From Ehretia macrophylla (lineage: Eukaryota; Streptophyta; Magnoliopsida; Boraginales; Ehretiaceae): DNA of 64,000 nt. Position 1 is the stretch's first letter. Each line of letters opens with the position of its first letter. Both the position numbers and the translations under genes were made by a program. The stretch covers positions 58,856,316 to 58,920,315 of the forward strand of contig CM075768.1 of NCBI GenBank assembly GCA_037974665.1, read 5' to 3'. Shown in pieces: positions 25,995 through 36,638 of the stretch. The notes under the pieces are model-generated. The model was not told the DNA's origin, made no database searches, and worked only from the letters and a program-made list of their open reading frames with translations.

Positions 25995-26180
25995 TTTAGA
26001 TTTTCTTAAAGACTCGAGATTTCCTGGCCCTCCTTCCTCGGCGTTGTGGTGTTGGCAAGAGATCATCTGCTGTTTCTTCATCATTCTGCTCATTACTTCG
26101 ATAACAGAGAGGTTCGGCTTTTATCTCCTTCAGCTTAGATTTACTAGCCATAATCTATTCATTCCCCGGCAGATTTGAGT

Positions 26181-26900
26181 TCCATGTGATTGCTAACAGA
26201 TGCATCACTAAGGAGTTCTTCAACATAGGAAAAAATAATATTATACAATAGTAATTGAGTCTTAAGCATTTAAAATAAATTTGACTAAAATCATTGTATA
26301 TGACAATTACTGTGGAAAAAGGAATACTCCTTTGTGTAGTTGGGATCGCATAATTTTTCTATTATCGAATGTTCATATATAATAGTAATTAAAGATCTCT
26401 AAATATAACTTTTAATTATGTTTTGAAACTAAAAAATCTCTTGATTCCACTTTGATTAGTTGTGAAAGGAGGTATTTATGCAAAAGAATTGTGAATGTCA
26501 AGTAATGACATATAGTATCTCAATCAAAAGAATGATTATAAATTTATTTTGAGTAATCCATTTTTTCTTCTGTATTTTAATAATATTTTTTCTTCTGTAT
26601 TTTAATAATAAATTAACCTCTTCAGCCCCTAGTAAGCTAAGTAGCTAAAGGACAATAGGCTTCGTCTCTTCAACCTCTTCATGATTTTTGTGTCATTTAC
26701 CGAGTAGATTGAGTTGACTCACCCTCTATGATACAGTTAGTTCAACATATGTATGCCACACTTTTTTGTTTTGGACAAATATGTATGCCACTTAATGCAT
26801 GTAATTGCCTCATGTATGTATGTGTGGAGGATTTTAGGCATATAACATTTTCCTATCATAATGAGTATTCATCTTTTGATCATCTATTACTTCAGGTAGC
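26181..26900. repeat. AT-rich intergenic DNA with a tandem 25-bp duplication
   Basis: No gene seen. A 25-bp unit (attttttcttctgtatttta and so on) is repeated twice head-to-tail at 26560-26609. The stretch ends at the presumed first exon of the kinase-like gene and may include its promoter. Confidence 0.5.
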
Positions 26901-28161
26901 ATGGATTTTGATCCGATCTCACCCGCAGCAGCAGGAGGAGGGGAGCAAAGCAGGTAGAGTTTGGAAGGCATAAAACTTGTGTTTTTTTTTATAAACTTGT
27001 CTTGTTTTTATGTGCATCTTTTACTGACTTATTATTTCTATATTCTTATATTTATATCACTTATGAATGTTCATATACACAGAATTGAAGTGACCTTCTT
27101 TGCTGCTAAGATAAAGGAAGGTATTCCGACAGACTCTTGGGAGTCAATCATGCTGTTTGCACATTGTGGGATCCACAAAAAATATCACATCACTTTGCAG
27201 CAAACTCATGGAGGTATATGATATTCTTTTCAATCTATAGGTTGATATTCTTCTAGTTTTCTATATTATGCTGTTAACTGTAACAGGTTTGCGAGTGAGA
27301 TTGGGCGATGCTTTGCATGACAACTCGAAGCAACTACTTGATTCGTTATCTCAAGTTGATGTTTCTAAAGAAGAAACTCCCGATGATGACTTTGTGAGGT
27401 CAACTCAAAAATTGAGAGAGGTAGTTGAATTTGCAATTGTGAACAAGGATAATGCTCAAGGAGATGAGGGAGATAAGCAGTTGATAGAGAACAAGGCATG
27501 ATATTTCAATCTTGACTGAAATATTGCATTGTGTTGAAAAAGCCTACTTATACTTACTTTTTTCCGTGTAAAAGTTTGGGAATATTCCTATAACGGCCTG
27601 CAAATGTTTGGCGGAAAAGCTTGGTGCGAGGAGATACTTTTTTGGAGATGAGTAAGTGAAATAAAACCTTCGTTATCTTTTATTGGACTTAAGATTTAAG
27701 TTTAAGCTTTTCTTATAAATAACTATATATATTTTTATGTAGATTACGAGCTTCTTTTTTGGATGCACAAGTTATTGGTCCAATCTTGAGCGCAATTGTA
27801 TTGTTGGTGAGTGCTCGTACAACTGTCATCTCTAACTAATCCTAACTGCCTTGAGACTCAGAACTGACTCATTGATACTAAGTCTGCCTAACTCTTTCCA
27901 TGGTTACTGCTAGAGTACATTAGGAAACTATCTCTACAATGTCTATAACTGTTATACTTTATCACTAGTATTAGAATTTTTTATACATCACGACAGTATG
28001 GTTTGATTTTGAATTTAACTTCTTACAGGACAAAACATCTTGGGTGTACAGAATATTGAGCTCCCACTCGAATTTAATTGGCCTAGCAGACCGATTCCGT
28101 CGCAGCCGAAGAGATTTACGTAAGATGCATTCAATTCGTACTCTATTCTAAAAGTTTAATA

Positions 28162-28600
28162 TGTTTGGATAGAATTTCTAGAGAGAGATATTCTAGAGAG
28201 AAAATGTTCTTTTATTGATTGATAATGATTTGTGTAAAGATAATGAGAGAAAGGAGAGAGAGAATAAACTGAATATGTACAGCTGGTAGAGATTATATCT
28301 CTATAGTATAGCTGATACATATTCAGTTTCTAATCCTAGCTTAGACTAAGCTATCATATCAGCACCCCTCAAGCTGAGCCTCAATAGAGAGAGGGGCAAC
28401 TTGTTTTTAAGATAGTAGAACTTGTCCTTTGAGAGAGCTTTAGTAAAAAGATCTGCCACTTGTTCTGAAGTTTGGTATGTAGGAGAGAGTTTTAAGATCC
28501 TGGCTACCACTTGCTCTCTGATGAAGTCGCAATCTGCTGGTGCACGATCGTGTAGGTTTAACCAGAGAGAAGGGTTGCAATCTGATGAATGGTGGAATGT
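28162..28600 (-). mobile_element. Ty1/Copia fragment: pol tail plus LTR, inside an intron
   Basis: On the - strand the segment reads CDFIREQVVARILKLSYIP, a one-base frame slip, then SEQVADLFTKALSKDKFYYL. This is the usual C-terminal end of Copia RNase H. Next come a polypurine tract (cttgaggggtgc) and an LTR starting TGATATGATAG. The LTR spans about 28162-28361 (200 bp) and has TG...CA ends. The rest of the element is absent, and no target duplication could be assigned with confidence. It sits between exons 6 and 7 of the kinase-like gene, where the reading phase is broken. Confidence 0.8.
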
Positions 28601-29435
28601 TTGAAGTAAGAAATCTATAAGACTTGAATTATGGCTGTTTTGACAATTTTCTTGATATCTTTTGATTTACTACATTTGACAAAGTTTTGCTGTATGACAT
28701 TTGAACAGGCTGAACACTTTGTGATGGAAGCTGCAAGATATGATAGATTGGTACAATTGGTGGGATTTGCTACTAATAATGAAGAACCAAAAAGAAGGTT
28801 TTTAATCTCTCCATTTTACCCTGGAGGGACGCTTGAGGCAACATTCCATGGTATAAATTGAATACTCAATAAGCAATTTATTGAAAATCTTATCAAAGGA
28901 AACCTGAAACCTTGATTAGTTAAAAACCTATTTTTTTAATAATCGTTTTAATGTGATTGAATGGTTTTTAGTCATTGTGTCTGTTAACATATAATTTCTA
29001 TTTAATGTAGGACTAAATTGGCGTCGGACACTACAGATTGGGGAGCAGGTGGCTTATGGAATCCATATGCTACACACTTGCCGTTGGCAATCTGCTTTGC
29101 ATAATGACCTAAACACTAGCAACATTTGTTTGGATGAGGTATGGTTTTTCCTATTAATGTTAAAGAGTTTCCTAATGCCAAACATTAACTATATATGTTT
29201 CCTTTTCAGAATGGCGATGCAGTTGTTATCGATTTTGGAAGTTGTGTGTTAGAGTTTACGTCTAAGACGACACAAACATTGGCCTATGGCGATCCATACC
29301 CGGGTAAAATTGAATTCTTTATTCTTAAAAACTCAAACTAAGATCATTCATGTGGTCATTTTTCTCTGTTGTGCGATTAAATTAAAAAAAACACCCCCAT
29401 GACTTCTGATTCTTTTCAAATTTTGGTAAACTCAT

Positions 29436-29690
29436 TGTAGCACTGAGAGAGTGAGGAGAGAGTTGAGAGAAAAGAGAAATGATTTCATTGATTGAATATG
29501 ATTACACAATTGAATGATCTATTTATAGATGTACACAAGATACATTGAGGTATCTAACTAACTCTGCCAGCTATTGCTTAGCTGGCAGTCAAGCTCTCTA
29601 ACTAACTAATGCTAACAGTACAGTGGAACTGATTATAACTAACTGCAAGCTATCTAGATGTATATCTTTATAGTTCTTTCTCATTATTAC
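29436..29690 (-). mobile_element. Copia-type solo LTR inside an intron (approximate ends)
   Basis: On the - strand this stretch has the layout of a short Copia LTR: a TATAAATAG box (complement near 29520), then an R/U5-like region ending in CT-rich sequence and a terminal ...GTGCTACA. The left edge begins TGTAGCACTGAGAG just after ctcat, and ctcat recurs at the right edge near 29679. Clean TG...CA ends were not confirmed. It lies between the exon carrying the DFG motif and the last exon of the kinase-like gene. Confidence 0.5.
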
Positions 29691-29781
29691 TTTTGATAAG
29701 AATTCTTACCTTGTTCCAGGTGCAAGAGATAAGAAATGTGATAATCTACGCCAGCTTGATTTACTGGTGAAAATATTGTGA

Positions 29782-31190
29782 TCACAGAACAAGGGAGCGT
29801 GCTAGACAGGATCCGTTCAAAGTTCACCAGTTTACCACCATTGGGGAGTGTCTTCGCTTCAGAGTCTTCAAAATGATCATGAATGTAACCAAGTGAAGGC
29901 ATCTGAAGCTATCCGTTTGGTAATTGATTGAATATATGGTGGCGGACAGGCTTCAACGATCCTAGATGGTTTTGTTTTATAATTTTGTTAAGAGTCAAGA
30001 GACATTGGTAGATGGGTGAACAATGTTCCACTGCAGGGACAGGATTCGATTTAAGGACCTTGTTATTAGGATGAAAACATTGTTCCTACACACACCCTTT
30101 TTGCGGTACAAATAGGGGAAAACACACGGGAGGTGGATTGCTGCTTTTGTAGTTCGATTACACACTCTTTTATTAACATCATTAACACCAACCGGTCAGC
30201 CTAGCCGGTCAATCCAGAGTATGATATACTACTATTAATCTATTTGTTGGACTTCGTGATTATGTAGACGATATGTATAATATTTTTTCTGCTGAACAAA
30301 TTAAAGATTTAAGCTAAATAAAGATAATTTAGAGATGTAAGAGACTCGTGTATACAAAATCTCAAGGATTAATAATAATAAAATAAAATAAAAACAATAG
30401 CTATCATCAGTGTATGTTGCCTATATATTGACAAATTGCAGCTCAAAATTAGTGCAAAAAGAGTAAATGGACCAGTCCTTTTGGGGGTTTTGAACATGAA
30501 TCAAACACGCAACTCTAGCATTGTGTCACGGATCCTCGCTGTGTGTTTTTTCAAGCAACAAACTATTTGTCATCCTTAACAATGATACAACACATCTACG
30601 ATACCATATTAATTTTCTGTTCTTTGTTAATGTCATATAAATAAAATCATGTATTATTATTATTTTCATTCACTTCATTTCAAATTTTCTTTTACCTGAC
30701 GTTCTATCACCAGATTTTCGCTTCTTCTTTCCCTTCTTTTAAGGACTCCAAACTTATTTTTTATTATATTCAAACCATTTCATTCCATTCTTACCTATCA
30801 AATCTTCAATTCGGACCAACTCTTTTTTTTTTTTTTTCTCGTTTTATCTTGTTACTTATAAAACAACAAATATATAGATATAGATATTATATTTATCCAT
30901 CTTATATTTTCCCCTATTCTTTTTGTATTATTTTTTTTTCCCGGTTCGGCTAAGAATAAGAGGCACCAAGAATCTGCAATCCATTAAGAACCAATAACAC
31001 AAAGCCAACTCAGCATTCAAAATCTTTCTTCACTCATTTCCCTCCTCACAAATCTCTTTATTTGTTCCCCTACCCTTTGAAGAAAAACTATAATCACATC
31101 ATGTCTTTTGATCAATCTATACTCTAACATCACACACACACACACACACTTCTTCCATTGATAAAAAAACACACGCCCTTCTTCAATTCC
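29782..31190. promoter_or_regulatory. Intergenic region and psaG upstream region
   Basis: No gene seen. The part from about 30630 is strongly AT-rich with TATA-like tracts near 30870-30900. The last 100 bp before psaG is CT-rich, as is usual for 5' leaders of photosynthesis genes. It contains a (CA)n microsatellite at about 31129-31149. No individual light-response element is claimed. Confidence 0.4.
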
Positions 31191-31646
31191 ATGGCTTCCA
31201 CTTTGTTCTTCACCCCAACTTTCCAAGGCCTTAGACCCTTTAACAAGCCAACGGACACCAACTTTTTCCTCACCAAGAGTACCATTTCAGCCAAGCCTAT
31301 CACCACCAAGAAGATAAGGCTCAACACAAGTCATGTTGTAAAAGCTGAGTTGAATCCATCTCTTGTCATCAGCTTGAGCACAGGGCTGTCATTGTTCTTG
31401 GGAAGGTTTGTGTTCTTCAACTTTCAAAGAGAGAATGTTGCTAAACAAGTGCCTGAGCAGAATGGTGTGACACACTTTGAGGCTGGTGACACTAGAGCTA
31501 AGGAATATGTTAGCCTACTCAAGTCTAATGACCCTGTTGGATTTAACATTGTTGATGTTCTTGCATGGGGATCTATTGGACATATTGTGGCCTATTACAT
31601 CCTTGCAACTTCTAGCAATGGCTATGATCCCAACTTCTTTGGTTGA
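31191..31646 (+). CDS. psaG: Photosystem I reaction center subunit V (PSI-G), chloroplast precursor
   Basis: A single-exon gene of 151 residues. Residues 1-51 form a Ser/Thr/Lys-rich chloroplast transit peptide ([11 protein letters not shown]...). The mature part starts near [20 protein letters not shown]. It carries the family's signature segments [16 protein letters not shown], the Lys-rich stromal loop [18 protein letters not shown], and [20 protein letters not shown]. It ends NGYDPNFFG. Two membrane spans are visible, at about 57-76 and 118-138. PsaG is a nucleus-encoded thylakoid protein of photosystem I that binds pigment at the core/LHCI interface. The ATG at 31191 is preferred over an upstream in-frame start at 31158 because its context, ttccATGGct, is better and it gives a normal transit peptide. 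Length and sequence match known plant PsaG closely, and nothing is broken. Confidence 0.97.
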   Translation: MASTLFFTPTFQGLRPFNKPTDTNFFLTKSTISAKPITTKKIRLNTSHVVKAELNPSLVISLSTGLSLFLGRFVFFNFQRENVAKQVPEQNGVTHFEAGDTRAKEYVSLLKSNDPVGFNIVDVLAWGSIGHIVAYYILATSSNGYDPNFFG

Positions 31647-33440
31647 AAAATTAATCCCTCTATATCTAGTGGGATTGTATTGTAGTTTTGTATAGTTGTT
31701 GATGCAATTTGATATGAACACTATGTTGTCTCAATTTTGTTTCATTTTCTTATATGGATTATCTACTATCGTAATTTTTTATATGATTTATTTTCTTTTT
31801 TCACTTTAAGAAAGTTTTTCGAATTAAATTAATATTCAAATTTCAGAATACCTAACTATATCTAAAAAAAAGTATAATTCAAATTTAATTATGTTAAAGG
31901 TTTCTCGAGATAGGCACTAGAAGAATAATCTCTTTAATTTGAATAAGTATTTCACCATTAAATTAACACGAGTTAATATGTTATGTGTCTTTGATTTTTG
32001 TTTTTGTGGTCAGTTTTGATGGAAATTTGAGATAGATCAAAGTCATAGTCTATGAGGTAGTTGGAGGAGAGTAACATATCACCTGTCCTCTGGATCAAAT
32101 TCATACTTGTGTCTCGAGATGATTAGTAATTTGTTGATTCGAAAAGAGAGAAAACACAAAGAAAGAGTGAATGAAAGCAATATCGGAGCCAAAAAGGAAA
32201 ATTAATCTGGAGTTCTGCCTCGTTCATGTATATCGCAAAACAAATAAATATACAAGGGGACCATCTCCCGTAAGCTTATAATTCTGTCAATTATGAGCTT
32301 AACCAAGCCTTTGGTAGTGTGAAAGTGGACCATCTCCCGTAACCTCTCCTTGATCTTGTAAAAAGGGATAAAATGGGTGAAATATGAAAATGGTTAGCAA
32401 ATAGCTTCATAACTATTCTGTCGCTGTAACTTATAATAAAAAATCGGTTAGACCTCCTTTTAAATTAAACTTTAAAAAAAAAAAAAAAAAGCCACGCCTA
32501 AGTATTGGCAACTACTGGCTAACACAAAGCAAATTTTATTGCAGGAAAAATACTTGTTTGTGTAATGAAATCAGAGTTAAGGATATTTCCTAATTTTATA
32601 GGATTATCTTTATAAATTTTAAGTATTCAAATCAAACATTCAAATTTATAGAAAAGTATAGAATAATCTAACCAAATAACTCAGCAATGAAACCGACATT
32701 TGATTCTTATTACATTGGGTAAAAAGACCAATAAAGGATGATCTTTCTGGTTTCTAAATAGGTTCTTTTTTAAACTGTTTTTTAGTTTTGCGTTTCAATG
32801 AAATACTTTATTTTTCTAGGAGAAAAGAAAAAGAAAAAGAAAAGGCCAATAACAGTCTGATCATGGAATAGTTGACAATTGTTAAGAAAAGGTGACTGAA
32901 ATCAAGGGCGGGTCCATAAATTTTTTTCAGTGGATGTTAAAATACATAATTTTTCAAGTATACGAGTATATTAGTTTTTTTAGTGAAAACTAATTAATTT
33001 TTTTAAAAAAATACATAGAAAATTAATTTTAAAAAAAAACATAAGATTTTAAATATTTTTCTAGATTAGTTCCCCCCATTTACATCCACCACGTATTAAA
33101 ACGTATCTTTTTATTACAGAAAGTGTAGATTAAGAGTCATAATAGTTTGGAAAATACTTCATTGAGACAACCCAATTATAAGTAAATATATTTTGAAAAT
33201 TTTACAAAAGTATTTTTATAATTTTAAAAATCAAATACTTGAATTTAAAAAGAAATATCGAATGGTTGAGTAAAATAATTCAACAATTAGATCAAAGTTT
33301 GACCTTTATTACACTCGGTAAAAAGGCTAATACCCATTTGAAAAAAAAAAATTAATTTACAGATCATAAAGCTAAAATAGTAAAAGTAGAATTTCCATTA
33401 TATATATATATATATATATGTACAAATGACAGTTTAATTC
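31647..33440. other. AT-rich intergenic DNA
   Basis: Includes the psaG 3' region. A 16-bp word (ggaccatctcccgtaa) occurs twice, near 32259 and 32328. There are long A runs at about 32470 and a (TA)n tract at about 33400-33418. No gene seen. Confidence 0.4.
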
Positions 33441-33442
33441 TT

Positions 33443-34993
33443 GATGGCATCTTTAATTGAGTCTCTAAACAGCAATAATTACTATTTTTAAAGACTCTAT
33501 TGATTAAAAATTAATACCAATGGGGGTCTTTAAAATACTATTTGATAGTTTTTGGTACAAAAATAATATCAGTCAAGCTTTGAGTATCTAAAATAGCACA
33601 TAATCTCTATTTTCTTCAATAAATTTGTTAAAAAAAAAAATAGAAACTATACAAAAAGACAAAATGGAGTCTCTAAAAATGCACAATCTTCAACAAAAAA
33701 ATAAAAAGTCAGATCTGGAAAAAAAAAATGCAACAGATCTGACAAAAGAGTCGTTTGAGATGTTTGAAATCTAAAAAAAAAAGGTATTCACAGAAAAAAA
33801 AAAAAAATGTGTAGTGGTGGTGGGGTGGCACCAGAGAAAGGGGGTGGGGAAAGTAAGGAAGCAGGGGTGGGGGAAGCGAGAAGTGACATAAAAAAAAAAT
33901 TAATTATAGTGTGTGGTGGTGGGGTGGCACCGGAGAAGGGAGGTGGGGTTTGTGGGAAAGGGAAGGGAAGAAGAAGGAAGTGGTGGTGGTGGTGGTGGTT
34001 GGTGGGTGTGGGTGGGGGTGGGGGAGGGGGGCAGGGGAAGGGGAAAGGGGGGGGGGGGGGGGGGGTGTTGGTTTGGCGGATTAAGTGAGGAAAAAGGGTT
34101 TTATATCAAGGTTTTTGTTTTTGTTTTTGTTTTTTTTCGTAATTATGTTTTTTATATATATTTAATTAGGGTTTTTTTATTTAGTTTTTTTTTAATTACA
34201 TTATTGTAATTATGGTTTTTTTAATTAGTGCTTTTAAATTATACTTTTTTTAATTAGGGTTTTGTATTTTATTTTATTTTTTAATTTTATTTATTTTATG
34301 TTTTTAAATTATACTTTTTTTAGTTTAGGTTTTATTCTACTGTTCTGATTGTAATTGAATTTTTTTTAATAGTTGTTCTTTTTAATATAGTTGTAATTTA
34401 TAAATTTTTTTATTCTAATTGAGCTTTTTTTTATAGTTGTAGGTTTTTTAAAATATACTTGTAATTTTTTTTTTGTAATTAAGATATAGATATTTTTCTA
34501 TAGTTGTTTTTATGAATAAAGTTGTCAATTGATTATAAATCAACATAATTATCATTTTTTTTCTTTTTAATTAGTTTTTTTTATTCAATTATGTAATTAA
34601 ACGTAATCCTAATTATTTAAATGTTATCTTCATTGCAATTTATTTATTTTTTGGTTGAAATATTCGTTAAAAAAGTTAAGATAATCTAAATAATAATTAA
34701 TTAAAAAAAAGGTAACATACGAGAAAAAATAATGTATAATTAAATTACCATGTAAAATTAAAATTAACACAATATAGAGACTCAATTTTATAGAGACCGT
34801 TACTGAGGATTTTTTTAATTTATTTATTGGCCTCTAAATGGGTCTCTAAAACAGTTTTTTTGTCTTGATCTCTAAGTGGATCTTTAAAATTGATCTTGAT
34901 CTCTATATGAGTCTCTAAAATGATAGATAGAGTCTATATGAGTCTCTAAAATAATAAATAGAGATCTATTATAGAGACTCTATTGAGGATAGC
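33443..34993. mobile_element. Harbinger-like non-autonomous element (approximate)
   Basis: The left edge reads GGCATCTTTAATTGAGTCTC and the reverse complement of the right edge reads GGCTATCCTCAATAGAGTCTC. These match the ends of the clear Tourist-type MITE at 56147-56481. Internal copies of the gagtctctaaa word cluster near both ends. The right side is followed by TAA; the expected matching TAA on the left is not intact. The element is larger than the MITE (about 1.55 kb) and has a G-rich core, so it may be a MITE family member that gained an internal insertion. Confidence 0.5.
33807..34066 (+). repeat. G-rich low-complexity region with imperfect duplication
   Basis: One strand is almost pure G with GGT, GGA and long G runs, ending in a run of about 16 or more G. 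A unit around ggtggtggggtggcacc is repeated about 110 bp apart (near 33812 and 33915). The open frames across it are by-products of the base bias. Confidence 0.8.
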
Positions 34994-36638
34994 CTAACAA
35001 CTCATAAAATCTGATCTAGCTCTTCAAAGTACTTAAGGCTTTGTTTGTTTGCCGTAAAATATTTTCTTAATTTTTTGGTGCTTGATAATACTATAAAATT
35101 GATTAACTGAAAAATATTTATCGGTAAAAAAAATGTTTAATTAAAAAGAGTGAAAAATATTTTTATCTCATTTTGAAGAAGAAAATATTTTTCATTCACT
35201 CTATCCTACCTTCACCCACTCCATACCACCCCCACCCCTCCCTATTCCATACATTTTCAATTAATTATTATTGATTAATTAAATTATTAAATAAATTTAT
35301 TAAGAATTTAATATTTTTTGTTAAAAAATTAAAATTATTATTAACTATTAATTAATTACTCAACTAATTTAATTCTAAATTAATAAGTTTATAAATTGAT
35401 AATAATTAATTGAAATAAAACAATTAATAATTAATTATTTTAAATTTTTATAAATAAATTAATAATTTTTTTAAAAAATAAAAAATTTAATAGTTTAAAT
35501 CAATTTTTGACTATTACAATCAAACATCAAAAAATATTTTTCAATGTGATAACCAAACACCAGAAAGTTAGAATTGGAATTCATAATAGTTTCAAAGTCA
35601 TTATAGCAAACCAAATTTTGTCAAGGAACCAAAAAGTTGCAAGTTTAACCACTTTTTTTAATATAGAATTTTTCTTTCATCATTCTAATTTTCAAAGATG
35701 AATGAAATATTTATTTTTATTCACTTCTTTGACTTTGACGAATTCATATTCAAAATCTTGCGTTCTCGTTTTAATTTATTAATTACTTCTAGTTAGTTAA
35801 CATTCGATCTACCCTAGCAATGAGTTTTATCGTGGTAGATTGAGACACTTTATTTCTTATCTTATTTTAGCACTTTCTTCTCTTTTATTCCCGTAATATT
35901 AGCACTTTTCTATGAGTACAGCTCACACCTTTTAGGAAGATCTAAATATCGAGAGGGAAATGGTGCTTAAATCTATATGATTCTCCACGCATTTACTCTC
36001 TTTTTTAAAGTGCTTGTGAGTTATACCCATATCATCGAAAAAGTAATTCTCTATGTAGCATTTCTTTTTAAACTACAATCTCTTTTCTTTCCAAGTTAAA
36101 TTTAGTCCAAGTAATTCGGACATATTAAAAGACATTCATGAGGTATTTATTAAAAGAGGTAAGACCATAATACCCTATAAATAAGTTAAAAAAAGTCTAA
36201 AAGGATTAAATGAATTAAATTTAAATATTCAGATCAGATCTTACATATATAAAATTAGACAAAATAAATAAACCTTAACAAAAATAAAAAATGTGTACAA
36301 ACTCTTAGTACCAGCCTCACTTAAAATAAAATTTAATTTAATTTAATTTCGATGTTTAAAATGATAAATTCAATGTCAATATCACACGACCCTCGTAGAC
36401 TTCGAGAAATCAAAAAATATCTATTAGGTTCAAATATAGGACAAGACACCAAAAAAATAAAAAATAAAAAAACGATCCATTCTTCACCGTAAAATCCATA
36501 ACCTATCTTTCTCTCACCATTTTGCTTATCTATAATCTCATAATCTACTTACCACTACTACTACTACTATTATTATTATTATTATTATTATTTACCCACA
36601 AAACAAAAATCAAACAAAAAAATACAAAAAAAAAAAAA
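34994..36638. other. AT-rich intergenic DNA and HMGB gene leader
   Basis: No gene seen. Immediately before the ARID-HMG start there is a (CTA)n(TTA)n microsatellite at about 36553-36593 and an A-rich leader. Confidence 0.4.

Larger units (their letters stand above)
26901..29781 (+). pseudogene. Kinase-like multi-exon gene, probably disabled
   Basis: Exons inferred from splice sites and phase: 26901-26953, 27083-27213, 27287-27495, 27575-27651, 27743-27806, 28029-28119, 28709-28850, 29011-29138, 29210-29303 and 29720-29781 (stop). The first six encode about 185 residues I do not recognise, beginning MDFDPISP. The later ones read like a protein-kinase domain. They include HFVMEAARYDRLVQLVGFAT (alpha-C to beta-4), the hinge ISPFYPGGTLE, LHNDLNTSNICLD in place of the HRDLKxxN catalytic loop (the Asp is kept, the Arg is replaced by Asn), and VVIDFGS for the DFG motif. 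The glycine loop and the ATP-binding Lys are missing. Exon 6 ends in phase 1 while exon 7 reads in phase 0, so an exon between them appears lost exactly where a Copia fragment lies. The frame stops soon after the activation segment, far short of a full C-lobe. The intron after 27495 would use a GC donor. It is a pseudogene or a pseudokinase with an exon I missed. Confidence 0.6.

Noticed and set aside
33807-34209. Gly/Trp-rich open frames of 93 and 98 codons
   Set aside because: They result from the G-rich low-complexity repeat, not from a coding constraint.
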